DNA of 45,229 bases, taken from contig JAEERB010000005.1 in the NCBI GenBank assembly GCA_016285615.1, positions 1 to 45,229 of the forward strand. The letters run 5' to 3'. The translations under genes and the position numbers were made by a program. Under the pieces are notes generated by a model. That model had not been told where the DNA came from. It was given only the letters and a program-made list of their open reading frames with translations, and made no database searches. This document shows positions 35,401 through 43,730 of the stretch, in pieces; position 1 is the stretch's first letter; every line of letters begins with the position of its first letter. Source of the stretch: Bacteroidales bacterium. Its GTDB lineage: Bacteria; Bacteroidota; Bacteroidia; Bacteroidales; WCHB1-69.

Positions 35401-36654
35401 TTATCGTTTAGAAGTTACGTCCTTTTCGTATTTTTCCACTTCGCCAATGAAGTCGATGCCGACGGGCACGTTGTTCTTCAAGCAGAACATATCCCAAACA
35501 GCGTTCCATGGCAGAGCCTTGCACTCTTCGAGCATTGCCAAGGTTTGGAAACCTTTGCCTTCGAGTTCCATCTTGCTGATGGTCTTGGTAGGCTCGAGCA
35601 GGGCGCGGAGCATGCACTTGAGCGCTGCGCGTGAGCCGATGACGTAAGCACCGATGCGGTTCATGGCGCCGTCGAAATAGTCGAGGCCATAGTGTACGCG
35701 GTTGAGGGCGCCGGCGCGAACAATCTCACTGAAGAGTTCCATCGTCGGGTCGTCCATGATGGTTACATGGTCGCTGTCCCAGCGGATGGGGCGGCTTACG
35801 TGCAACATCAGTTCGGGTACGAAGTTGAGCAGGGCGCTCACTTTGTCGGCGGGCGATTCTGTCGGATGATAGTGGCCAGTGTCAATGGTGGGTATCTTGC
35901 CGTTCTTAGCAGCATAGGCGGTGTAGAAGTCGTGGCTGCCCACAGTGAAGCTTTCCAAACCGATACCGAAAACCTTGCCTTCGATGCAGTCTTTCATGTT
36001 GGCTTTCTTCTCGGCAAAGATCTCATCCAACGAATTTTTCAAGAATTCTCTGTACATATAGTGGTTGACACTCACGTCTTTGCAGCCGTCGTGTACCCAC
36101 AGGTTCATGATACAGGGGTCGTTTTGTGCCTTGCCCATGGCGTCGGCGATGGTACGGCAGCGTTTGGTATGTTCAATCCAGAAATCACGGATGCCCTTGT
36201 CGGGGTTCGAGAGGCTGAGGTTGCCGCTCTTGGGGTGTGAGAACGAAGTGCTGTTGAAGTCGAGCTTCAGACCGTTCTCTTTGGCCCACTGTATCCAGCT
36301 TTCGAAATGTTTGGGCTCCACTTGGTCGCGGTCAACGAACTTGCCGCCAAAGTCACCGTAGATTTCGTGCAGGTTCACACGGTGCTTGCCAGGAATGAGC
36401 GACATGGCCTTCAGCAGGTCGGCGCGAACTTCTTCCATATTGCGGGCCTTGCCAGGGTAGTTGCCCGTAGCTTGGATGCCACCCGACAAGTCGCCAGCCG
36501 ATTCAAAACCGGCCACGTCGTCGGTCTGCCAGCAGTGCAGCGACAGTTGGACTTTCTGTAATGTGGCAAGAGCTTTTTCTACATCCACGCCCAGTGCGGC
36601 ATATTGTTCTTTTGCAATTTCAAAAGCCTGTTTGATGGTTTCTTCTTTTTTCAT
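35401..36654 (-). CDS. rhaA: L-rhamnose isomerase
   Basis: RhaA converts L-rhamnose to L-rhamnulose in the cytosol, the first catabolic step. The 417-residue protein is near the E. coli length (419). Metal-binding residues fall where expected: GHYHPTE (His261/263) and R-W-D-S-D-H-V (Asp293, Asp295). Other landmarks are S-L-H-C-W-Q-T-D-D, GGIQATGNYPG, HEIYGDFGGKF and F-N-S-T-S-F-S-H-P-K-S-G. rhaB (kinase), rhaD (aldolase) and a regulator are not in the window. They may lie elsewhere, since the gene upstream belongs to the surface operon. Confidence 0.96.
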   Translation of the reverse strand: MKKEETIKQAFEIAKEQYAALGVDVEKALATLQKVQLSLHCWQTDDVAGFESAGDLSGGIQATGNYPGKARNMEEVRADLLKAMSLIPGKHRVNLHEIYGDFGGKFVDRDQVEPKHFESWIQWAKENGLKLDFNSTSFSHPKSGNLSLSNPDKGIRDFWIEHTKRCRTIADAMGKAQNDPCIMNLWVHDGCKDVSVNHYMYREFLKNSLDEIFAEKKANMKDCIEGKVFGIGLESFTVGSHDFYTAYAAKNGKIPTIDTGHYHPTESPADKVSALLNFVPELMLHVSRPIRWDSDHVTIMDDPTMELFSEIVRAGALNRVHYGLDYFDGAMNRIGAYVIGSRAALKCMLRALLEPTKTISKMELEGKGFQTLAMLEECKALPWNAVWDMFCLKNNVPVGIDFIGEVEKYEKDVTSKR

Positions 36655-36703
36655 TGTTAAGGGTTTATGATTAATACAATTTGATTTTTTTCGAAAGAGA
36701 AAG

Positions 36704-36711
36704 CAAAAATA
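36704..36711 (-). promoter_or_regulatory. -7 promoter box TATTTTTG for the rhaA-rhaT operon
   Basis: The minus strand reads TATTTTTG (TAnnTTTG) 49 bases before the rhaA ATG. It is in the 73-base gap after the 1669-residue protein gene, which is also on the minus strand. The gap has no terminator, so some readthrough from the surface operon is possible. Confidence 0.55.
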
Positions 36712-36727
36712 CTAAAAAAGTTAAACA

Positions 36728-39700
36728 TTACTCGTTCTTAATCACTTTGAATGTGCCAATGATGTTGGCGCCGTTGCTGATGCGTAGCAGATAGAGGCCA
36801 CCGGCAAAGGTGGAGAGGTCAACATAAGTTGTTTCGCGTGTGATCTGCTGAACAGCAAGCCATTTGCCATACATGTCGTAAATGTTTATGTAGCAGTTGT
36901 TCTGGCAGTTGCGCTTGTCGAAGTCGCTGATTTGCACCTCTACACGGTCGCGGGTGGGGTTGGGATAGATGAGTATGCGTCGCTCTTCGTCGAAAGAGTT
37001 GATATCAATAGATGATTGGATGTTGAGCGAGGAAGTGACCTCTTTGCAGTCGTTCATGGCCGTTACCGTCAGGATACCGTTGCCCGGTGTGGGAATGTAC
37101 AGGCGGACGGAAGTGCTGTTGCTGGCCGAGAGCGTCCAGTTGCTGTTAGAGATCTCCCATCGGTAGGAGATGGCGTTGTTTACAGGGGCAATGCTGTAAG
37201 TGTAGGCGCCCGCTTCGGCAATGAGGGTGTTGCCCGTGATGTTGCCAATGCTGCCTAACGGCTGCTTAACCTTCAGCGTCAGGTTGACCGTGCTGTCGCA
37301 GCCGTGGATGCTTTGCAGGTGCAGTTCGTAATAGTAGGTGCCTAATATCTGGTTCTCGTCGGCCGAGATGTTGAAGCCGTTTTCGCGATAAGGCTCACCC
37401 TGACAAACCACATCGGTGATGTTGACAGTGTAGCTGGGGAATACTTCCAGTGTCAGCGTCACCACACTGTCGCAGCCTTGTCGTGTGTCGAAGGTGCGCT
37501 CAATGGTGTATATGCCTGGCTTGCTGACATTCAGCGACTTGAACCCTTTGTAGTCGAAAGGAATGTTGCTCTGGCAGGTGGAGGTCTCATCAGTGATATT
37601 GTGATAGGTTGGGTTGACAACAAGGAACAGCGTGATACTGCTGTCGCAGCCGTTGACCGTCTCATTGTTCATACGTATGGTGACCATCGGCGGTACTACC
37701 TCCTCAGCGGGAATGAACAAGCCGTGCTTGCTGTATGGCTCGCCTTCACAAATGGTGTCTTCGTAAATTCTTGTGTAAGATGGATATACTGTCACATGAA
37801 GCGTAATGTTGCTGTCACATGCCGTCTGTGTCTTGAAGTAGTGCTTGTAGGTGCGGGTGCCTGGCATGCTGATGTCTAAATTGTCGAAGCCAAGATAGCT
37901 GAAAGGTTCGTCGCTCTGACAGGTGGTGATGGTCTCTTCAATATAGTACGACGGATACACTTTAAGCGACAACGTTACAATACTGTCGCATCCTCTGACG
38001 GTCTTGAACGTGTCGGTAACCAAGAAATCGCCGGCTTCACTGATGTCCAGATTGCGGAATTGTCTGTATGAGAACGGTTTTGTGCTCTGGCAGGCGGCCG
38101 TGCGGTCGGTGATGTTGTCGTAGATGGGATAAACGGTCAGATTCAGGATGACGATGCTGTCGCAGCCCTTCTGTGTTTTTAAGGTCTGTTCGCGGGTGAG
38201 GTAGGGTGGCAGCACCTCCTCGGCGGGAATGTTAAAGCCGTTCTTTGAGTAGGCTTCGCCCTGACAAACAGCGTCATACAGGTTCTTGTGATAGATGGGA
38301 TGAACCGTCAGTTGCAGCTCAACGACACTGTCGCAGTGGCAGGCGGTCTGCAAGTGCAGTTCACGGGTAATCATAGGCGGCAGCACCTCCTCAGCGGGTA
38401 TGTTGAAGCCGTTCTTCGTGTAAGCTTCGCCTTCACATATTTCATCACGAATAATGGGATGATAGTCGGGCATGACTTGCAGCACCAACGTGGTGACACT
38501 GTCGCAGCCAGCTGAGCTACTTTGTTGATGGCGGTAGGTCAGCATGCCCACCACGCCAGTTTCGCTGGCAGCAACCGAGAAGCCGTACTTGTTGTAGGCC
38601 TTGCCGCGGCAAACGGTGTCGTTGAGGGTGATGTCGTATTTGGGATGAACGGTCAGCCGTAAAACATAACTGCTGTCGCAGCCGTTAGCTGCCGGATAAG
38701 TGCGCTTTTGTGTGTAGAATGGCGGCACCACCTTGTCGGCGGGAACCGAAAAGCCATTCTTGTCGTATGCTTCGCCTTCGCAAATGTCATCTTCAATAAT
38801 TTCTTGGAATGAAGGCTTGATAAACAAGGTCAGAGTGACGGTACTGTCGCAGCCGAAGTGCGAAGAGAAGGTTTCTGTTATCTGCTTGGTGCCAGCCGAT
38901 GTTACATCTATATTCTTGAAATTCTTATAGTTGAACGGCTCGTCGCTCTGGCAGGTGGTGACGGTATCGAAAATGTTGTTGTAGTCGGGATGGATGGTGA
39001 GAATAAGCGAAACCACACTGTCGCAGCCGCTCTTCGACTGGAACACATCCTTGATCATCTTGGTGCCAACGGTGTTGACATCTATATTTTTGAATTTCTT
39101 ATAGTTAAATAATTCCTGACTGCGACAAGTTTCGGCGTAGTCGGTCAGGTTGTAGGTCGGGTTGACAATGAGAGTAAGGTTTACAATGCTATCGCAGTTG
39201 TGTACTGTTTTGAATGTGTGCTGGATGGTTTGGGTGCCCGCCGTAGAGATGTTGAGGTTTTCAAACTTCTTGTAAGAGAAGGGGATGTTGCTTTGGCAAA
39301 CCTCTACCGTGTCGCGAACATCTTCGTAAGTGGGGTTGACAGTCAGCGAGAGCATGATGATACTGTCGCAGCCCGTAGGCAGCGTATAAACGATAGGATA
39401 GGTGCCGCTAACCGTACCTTTGTCGAAGATGTGCGTGTCATCGTATTTGTAAGGTAGGTCTTGCGAACAGATGACGCGCTGCTCCTCTTTTTCATACGAG
39501 GGGTTGACGGTCAGATAGAGCGTTACCGTACTGTCGCAGCCATCTACCGTGGAGAAGGTGGTGGTGATAATCTTCTCACCCGCCTGGCTGATGTCAATGT
39601 CTTTAAATTGCTTGTACGAGAAAGGATAAGGTCCTTGGCAGATGGATGTTCTATCAATAATGTCTTTATAGGTCTTGTGGATGGTCAGATTTAAGGTTAC

Positions 39701-41737
39701 TAAGCTGTCGCAGCCCGTCGTCAAGACAAATGGAATGTCATACGTGCCGCTTTGGGTGTTTTCGTCAAAGTAGCGTCCCGCATAAGTGAATGGCAGTTCA
39801 TTATCGCATTTAACAAGTTGTTCTACAATATGATAGCTTGGATTTTCATAAAGAGTCAATTCCACAATGCTGTCGCAACCCATGACGGTTTGCAGAGTGT
39901 CGTAATAGATGCCTTCCTCCGTAAGTGTTTTATTTCCAAAAATGTACGAATCGCCTTGGCACAATTCTTTGGCGATGCGAGTCATATAGGATGGATTGAT
40001 GAGGTTTTTGCTGATTTCGAATGATTTTTCTAAGAAAAGCTGTCCCTTGTCGGTGGTGCGCACACGAATATTGTAGTATTCACGGCCGTCGCAGTTGAAG
40101 TTAGTGTTGGTCAGCAGGCGGTCGCCCTCAATGATAAAGCGAACGTTGTCATCATCATCATCGCCGCTCACCAGCTGGTAGGTGAACGTGTCGTCCATAT
40201 TGTTGTCCACGGTGTTGAATATGCCGACAATCGTGTTGAGTTCGGCGGTTTCGTCAAAGTTGGCGGGACTGAGCGTCAGGGCCATGGGTGCTTCATTCAG
40301 GTCGAGGACGATATCGGGTTGTGAATGAAATTTTTCCTTGTTGCCCACATGGTCGGTGGCCGTAGCAATGAAGCGGTAAACATTGCCATTGTGATAATCA
40401 TATCGTAAGGTGCTTCCAGGCATACAAATGCCGATGGATTGGTAAGGAGCGTCGTTTTCCGATACGAAGATTTCCACTTCTTTGATGCCCGAACCGTTGG
40501 CTTCGTCTTGTGCCGACACGGTCAATTCGCAAGATTGTTGCTCTCTGTCGGTACGCACCGTGTCGCAACGGCTCTGTGGCGCTTCGGCATCGTACAGGTT
40601 GGTCCAGATGTTGGTGGCGGTGGCGCTGTTTTCGTCATAGGCAAGCCACGCTTGCGCTTTGAGGGTGTCGCCGCTGTGCAGGTTGCTGTTCGAGGCAACG
40701 ACAAAGCCGACAGTGCCATCACCATGACCGCTATTGTCGGGCAGGAAGCCCATTTGCGAATTGGTCGGTGCTGTGCCCGTGGTGGGATCTATACCTTGCA
40801 TTGTCCATGTCAGTTGGCGGCTCGTCATATCAATGCTGGCATCCACATCTACCCAAAGTCCTGTTGTGCCGCGCATATCAATGCGCTGATGATAATTGCG
40901 TGTGCCCGCAGGGATGGTGTATAATGTTCCGCTAAGAGAGAAATCGCTGAGGTAGAGCGTGTTAATGTTTAGTTCAGGCGGTATGGGGTAGGTGATTTGT
41001 ACGCGGGCCGCTGGTTGCTGGTCAGCGTAGTTGAACGAGATGGTGTAGGCCAGCTCGTCAGCCAGGGCAATCATACGTAAGTTACCATAACCGTCGGCAC
41101 CACGCAGATTGTTGTTTTCATTGTCGCAGTCCAAAGGCTTGATGAAGAGCGGCAACTGGCCAGTGGCCTTACAGCCGCGGGCATCGGTTACGGTACAAGT
41201 GTAGTAGCCGCCCATGGTGACAGTCTTGGTTTTCCATTCGTAAGTGAGAGGGGCCATGCCGTCAATTGCGCGGGCGGTGAGCTGCACTACCGGCGGCTCG
41301 TTGCAAGTGGCCTCCTTGTCGGTGACTGCCGAAATGGTGACTTTCAGATTTCCTTCTTCTTTGATAATAATCACATAGTCCTCGAAAATAGGCTTGTCGG
41401 GACATAAAGTGTGACACACCTTGACTGCGTATGTGCCTTGTGTAAGTTTTTCTATAACAGATTGATGACTTCCATTACTCCAAGTGATAAGGTAATCCTG
41501 CTGCGGTTCGGGAATATTGACTCTGGCAACTCCATCATTGCCCGAGCATGATTCGTGCTGAACCACTTCCACGCTGATTTGTCCCATAGCGGTTGCCAAC
41601 AGGAATAGGAAACTGCCCAAAAGTAGGCATGCCTTCCATTTAACATTTTTTAGAAGTGAAAAACGACTCCCTTTCGGTGCCATGATGGACTGACATCGCC
41701 GCTTTTCTAAAGGTTCTTCAAAAATTATATTTTTCAT
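36728..41737 (-). CDS. 1669-residue repeat surface protein with type A T9SS sorting domain
   Basis: The largest protein of the window has an unusually long charged N-region before the signal helix (ACLLLGSFLFLLATAMG, ~36-52); the ATG at 41683 is an alternative start. Two SprB-like modules follow (to ~205), then a domain (~225-395) with I-P-A-G-T-R-N-Y, G-F-L-P-D-N and W-T-N-L-Y-D-A-E-A-P-Q-S, a pattern often found in very large surface proteins with CARDB domains. After a cadherin-like region come 16 repeats (~591-1490, 56-57 residues each), each with a leading Cys and a trailing G-C-D-S. A PKD-like module and a type A sorting domain (~1585-1669: I-Y-P-N-P-T-R-D-R-V, Y-D-M-Y-G-K, G-G-L-Y-L-L-R-I) end it. 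It is very probably exported by T9SS; adhesion or fibre formation is inference. Confidence 0.85.
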   Translation of the reverse strand: MKNIIFEEPLEKRRCQSIMAPKGSRFSLLKNVKWKACLLLGSFLFLLATAMGQISVEVVQHESCSGNDGVARVNIPEPQQDYLITWSNGSHQSVIEKLTQGTYAVKVCHTLCPDKPIFEDYVIIIKEEGNLKVTISAVTDKEATCNEPPVVQLTARAIDGMAPLTYEWKTKTVTMGGYYTCTVTDARGCKATGQLPLFIKPLDCDNENNNLRGADGYGNLRMIALADELAYTISFNYADQQPAARVQITYPIPPELNINTLYLSDFSLSGTLYTIPAGTRNYHQRIDMRGTTGLWVDVDASIDMTSRQLTWTMQGIDPTTGTAPTNSQMGFLPDNSGHGDGTVGFVVASNSNLHSGDTLKAQAWLAYDENSATATNIWTNLYDAEAPQSRCDTVRTDREQQSCELTVSAQDEANGSGIKEVEIFVSENDAPYQSIGICMPGSTLRYDYHNGNVYRFIATATDHVGNKEKFHSQPDIVLDLNEAPMALTLSPANFDETAELNTIVGIFNTVDNNMDDTFTYQLVSGDDDDDNVRFIIEGDRLLTNTNFNCDGREYYNIRVRTTDKGQLFLEKSFEISKNLINPSYMTRIAKELCQGDSYIFGNKTLTEEGIYYDTLQTVMGCDSIVELTLYENPSYHIVEQLVKCDNELPFTYAGRYFDENTQSGTYDIPFVLTTGCDSLVTLNLTIHKTYKDIIDRTSICQGPYPFSYKQFKDIDISQAGEKIITTTFSTVDGCDSTVTLYLTVNPSYEKEEQRVICSQDLPYKYDDTHIFDKGTVSGTYPIVYTLPTGCDSIIMLSLTVNPTYEDVRDTVEVCQSNIPFSYKKFENLNISTAGTQTIQHTFKTVHNCDSIVNLTLIVNPTYNLTDYAETCRSQELFNYKKFKNIDVNTVGTKMIKDVFQSKSGCDSVVSLILTIHPDYNNIFDTVTTCQSDEPFNYKNFKNIDVTSAGTKQITETFSSHFGCDSTVTLTLFIKPSFQEIIEDDICEGEAYDKNGFSVPADKVVPPFYTQKRTYPAANGCDSSYVLRLTVHPKYDITLNDTVCRGKAYNKYGFSVAASETGVVGMLTYRHQQSSSAGCDSVTTLVLQVMPDYHPIIRDEICEGEAYTKNGFNIPAEEVLPPMITRELHLQTACHCDSVVELQLTVHPIYHKNLYDAVCQGEAYSKNGFNIPAEEVLPPYLTREQTLKTQKGCDSIVILNLTVYPIYDNITDRTAACQSTKPFSYRQFRNLDISEAGDFLVTDTFKTVRGCDSIVTLSLKVYPSYYIEETITTCQSDEPFSYLGFDNLDISMPGTRTYKHYFKTQTACDSNITLHVTVYPSYTRIYEDTICEGEPYSKHGLFIPAEEVVPPMVTIRMNNETVNGCDSSITLFLVVNPTYHNITDETSTCQSNIPFDYKGFKSLNVSKPGIYTIERTFDTRQGCDSVVTLTLEVFPSYTVNITDVVCQGEPYRENGFNISADENQILGTYYYELHLQSIHGCDSTVNLTLKVKQPLGSIGNITGNTLIAEAGAYTYSIAPVNNAISYRWEISNSNWTLSASNSTSVRLYIPTPGNGILTVTAMNDCKEVTSSLNIQSSIDINSFDEERRILIYPNPTRDRVEVQISDFDKRNCQNNCYINIYDMYGKWLAVQQITRETTYVDLSTFAGGLYLLRISNGANIIGTFKVIKNE
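37262..39970 (-). repeat. Array of 16 two-cysteine repeats (about 170 bp each) in coding sequence
   Basis: The repeats share the plan C-Q/E-[GS]-x2-[PY]...[GC]-C-D-S-x-V-x-L-x-L-x-V-x-P-x-Y. Three subtypes can be seen: 'S' (CQS..PF.YK.F.N.DIS..GT), 'G' (CEGE.Y.KNGF.IPAEEV.PP) and 'D' (C...LP..Y...SGTY.I). From N- to C-terminus the order is about D D S D S S S G G G G S S G S G. At DNA level CTGTCGCAGCC, the complement of the G-C-D-S codons, recurs many times. Confidence 0.9.
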
Positions 41738-41755
41738 ATCACTATATTTTCACAA

Positions 41756-42469
41756 TTATTCACAATGGCCAGGGTTGCAAGGACAAGGGTCGGTGCTATT
41801 GGGTATGCCATCGTTGTCTATATCGTTGGAAGAGATTATGTTATTTGCTTGATGATTGGTGAGGTAAACCAGCAGGTTGTAGCCCAAATCCGACTTGTCT
41901 TCGCCAGAAATGAGCTTCCAGCCCTGCTCCGTTTGTTGGGCCATGAACAAAGCCAAGGATTGGGTGTTGTCGTGATAGCAGATTTTGACAAAGAGGTAAG
42001 TGGCACTGGGCGTGTTGTACATGACTTGCAGTTCAAAGTGGCTGATGTTGGCCATCGCCATCAGGAATTTGATTTTGATGGAATCGATCTTCAGCAGCGT
42101 ATTCAACTCGGCTGCGCCCTGGCTGTCATAGCAGTTGGCCAAAGCGGTGAAGTTCATTGTCTGGTATGCCTTCAGCACACGACAGAGCAGCGCTGGTGCG
42201 GTATTGGTCTCACTGGCGTTCTGCGTGCCACCCGAAGTGCGAATCGACCAATCGGCCGCCTGCTCCTTAACGGCTCCGTGAATCTGATAGAACATCAGAC
42301 TGTCGCACAACAATGTGCCTTCGCCTGCGGCGTAGATGCGCTGTCCCCTATGACCAATGGGGATGGCAATAGACATATCCGTCGGAGTAACTGTTGGAAA
42401 CTGGTCACTCTGTGCCGAAGATATCAATACGGTTAAAGTTAAAACAATCAGACTAAGAAACCGTTTCAT
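41756..42469 (-). CDS. Secreted protein with thrombospondin type 3-like calcium motif at the C-terminus
   Basis: I do not recognise the main domain. From the ATG at 42469 the protein has 237 residues; a TTG extension to 42487 is translated repeat sequence (KIDNI) and unlikely. A signal peptide (1-20, ending SSA-Q) precedes a region of ~200 residues with alternating strands and helices (VLKAYQTMNFTALANCY, S-H-F-E-L-Q-V-M-Y, LFMAQQTEQGWKLISG) that could be an NTF2-like fold. The last 20 residues (D-N-D-G-I-P-N-S-T-D-P-C-P-C-N-P) are one thrombospondin type 3-like calcium-binding motif. It lies between two secreted-protein genes with gaps of 18 and 49 bases. Confidence 0.75.
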   Translation of the reverse strand: MKRFLSLIVLTLTVLISSAQSDQFPTVTPTDMSIAIPIGHRGQRIYAAGEGTLLCDSLMFYQIHGAVKEQAADWSIRTSGGTQNASETNTAPALLCRVLKAYQTMNFTALANCYDSQGAAELNTLLKIDSIKIKFLMAMANISHFELQVMYNTPSATYLFVKICYHDNTQSLALFMAQQTEQGWKLISGEDKSDLGYNLLVYLTNHQANNIISSNDIDNDGIPNSTDPCPCNPGHCE

Positions 42470-42489
42470 AATATTGTCAATTTTCAATT

Positions 42490-42524
42490 TATATCTCTCC
42501 GTTCTCCTCTCTCCACTCTCATCT
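42490..42524 (-). repeat. Purine-rich dispersed repeat, second copy, at a gene junction
   Basis: On the minus strand, AGATGAGAGTGGAGA (42524-42510) is followed by GAGGAGAACGGAGAGATAT. The same 15-mer is in the repeat at 10654-10668. It contains the TGA stop of the 398-residue protein and runs through to an AATTGAAAATTGACAAT tract just before the start of the next gene. Confidence 0.7.
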
Positions 42525-43715
42525 TATTACTTTTTCCTCCAATAAATTAACCTCATAATTTCCTTGCGTTAGCGTAATCATCTTCAAGGAAACATTTCCT
42601 TTGACTTCCATATTGATGTCGCCCCATTTCACTTTGCCGTCGGTGAAGTCGAAGTGGCAGTCGCCGATGGTGGCTTGCGTGGTGGAGGTCGCATTTCCGT
42701 AGATTATGTTTTTATGCAATTCGTTGATAGATAGTTTAGTGTTGGCAGAAAAATGCGGGTTGAGGGGCATAATCTCTTCGTTTGCGCAGTCCGAAAGACG
42801 TAGCGTGTCGTTGTAGTCTAACGATAGGCTCAAGTTGACTGTGGCATTCAAGGGCATCATCGATAGCATGCCAGCGCTGGTCGGCAGTGCAAAAGTGTTG
42901 GCGTAGGCGCTGCTGGCCGTTAGGCTGATGAGAGCTTCATTGGTGTTAAACACCTGATTGCCAGCAGATGTGGGACAGCCGCAATCTTTGAATTTCTTGT
43001 TCTGGATGTTGAGTTGTTGCATGGGACTGCCAGCGTTGCCGGAGCCTTGCAGTACCCCCATCTGACTGCGGATGCTGTTCAACTTGGCCCTGGTCAAATT
43101 GCCTGTTTCACTCAACATGGCCAACTGGGCGTTGGTGGTGTTGTCGATCATCACTTGATTGTTGACCACATGGATACCTACCGATTTCTGGTCGGTGACT
43201 TGATTGTTGACAAGCGCCTCTAAGGTGACAGTGGTGTCGGTTTCGGCTATTAAAGCTCTTCCCTTGGCGGTGGTCGAGCCGCGGGCTATGCGTACTTGCT
43301 GCGACATTCCTGCCGGCGTGGTGTAAATGGCAAAATCGTTGATGCTGATGGCCGAGCCCTGACGCCAGCAACTGTGCAAAGGCACGATGCTGTCAATCTT
43401 TATCATGTCGGTAATGAAAACTTTTACCTGGTCCTCCTCAATGCCGTTTTGGCTGATTCTCTTCACATTGTAAATGGTGACCGAATCCATCGGACTGACG
43501 CGGATTTGCGGTTTTTCATTGTCGCTGATGATGTGTTCGCCAACCCATTGGTAGCACACATGCGGGTCGTTGTCAGGCATGCCGATGAGAACCTCTTGCG
43601 GTCCGTCGGTGCGTGATACGGTCTTGTCGGGCCCGGCAAATTGGGCGCGCAGCGGACAATACCACCCTGTCAGGAGGAGAATAATCAGTACAATCGGTTT
43701 ATATGTTGTTTTCAT
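42519..43715 (-). CDS. Secreted Ig/PKD-like protein of the surface operon, unknown function
   Basis: I do not recognise this 398-residue protein as a whole. It has a signal peptide (1-24, ending LRA-Q). The mature N-terminus, about 25-105, is Ig/PKD-like: G-P-D-K-T-V-S-R-T-D-G-P-Q-E-V, C-Y-Q-W-V-G, I-R-V-S-P-M-D-S-V-T. The remainder is beta-rich with an S-C-W segment and a C-G-C pair in FKDCGCPTSAG. I see no clear T9SS sorting domain at its C-terminus (ending NLLEEKVIR), so it may reach the periplasm or surface by another route. It starts 15 bases downstream of the CARDB gene. Its last codons run into the purine-rich repeat. Confidence 0.75.
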   Translation of the reverse strand: MKTTYKPIVLIILLLTGWYCPLRAQFAGPDKTVSRTDGPQEVLIGMPDNDPHVCYQWVGEHIISDNEKPQIRVSPMDSVTIYNVKRISQNGIEEDQVKVFITDMIKIDSIVPLHSCWRQGSAISINDFAIYTTPAGMSQQVRIARGSTTAKGRALIAETDTTVTLEALVNNQVTDQKSVGIHVVNNQVMIDNTTNAQLAMLSETGNLTRAKLNSIRSQMGVLQGSGNAGSPMQQLNIQNKKFKDCGCPTSAGNQVFNTNEALISLTASSAYANTFALPTSAGMLSMMPLNATVNLSLSLDYNDTLRLSDCANEEIMPLNPHFSANTKLSINELHKNIIYGNATSTTQATIGDCHFDFTDGKVKWGDINMEVKGNVSLKMITLTQGNYEVNLLEEKVIR

Positions 43716-43730
43716 AAGAAATGATGATTT

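Noticed and set aside
37262..39970. Regular short repeats (CTGTCGCAGCC every ~170 bases) suggesting a CRISPR-like or satellite array
   Set aside because: They lie in one long open frame and encode the G-C-D-S motif of protein repeats. Spacing is too long and repeats too short and variable for CRISPR.
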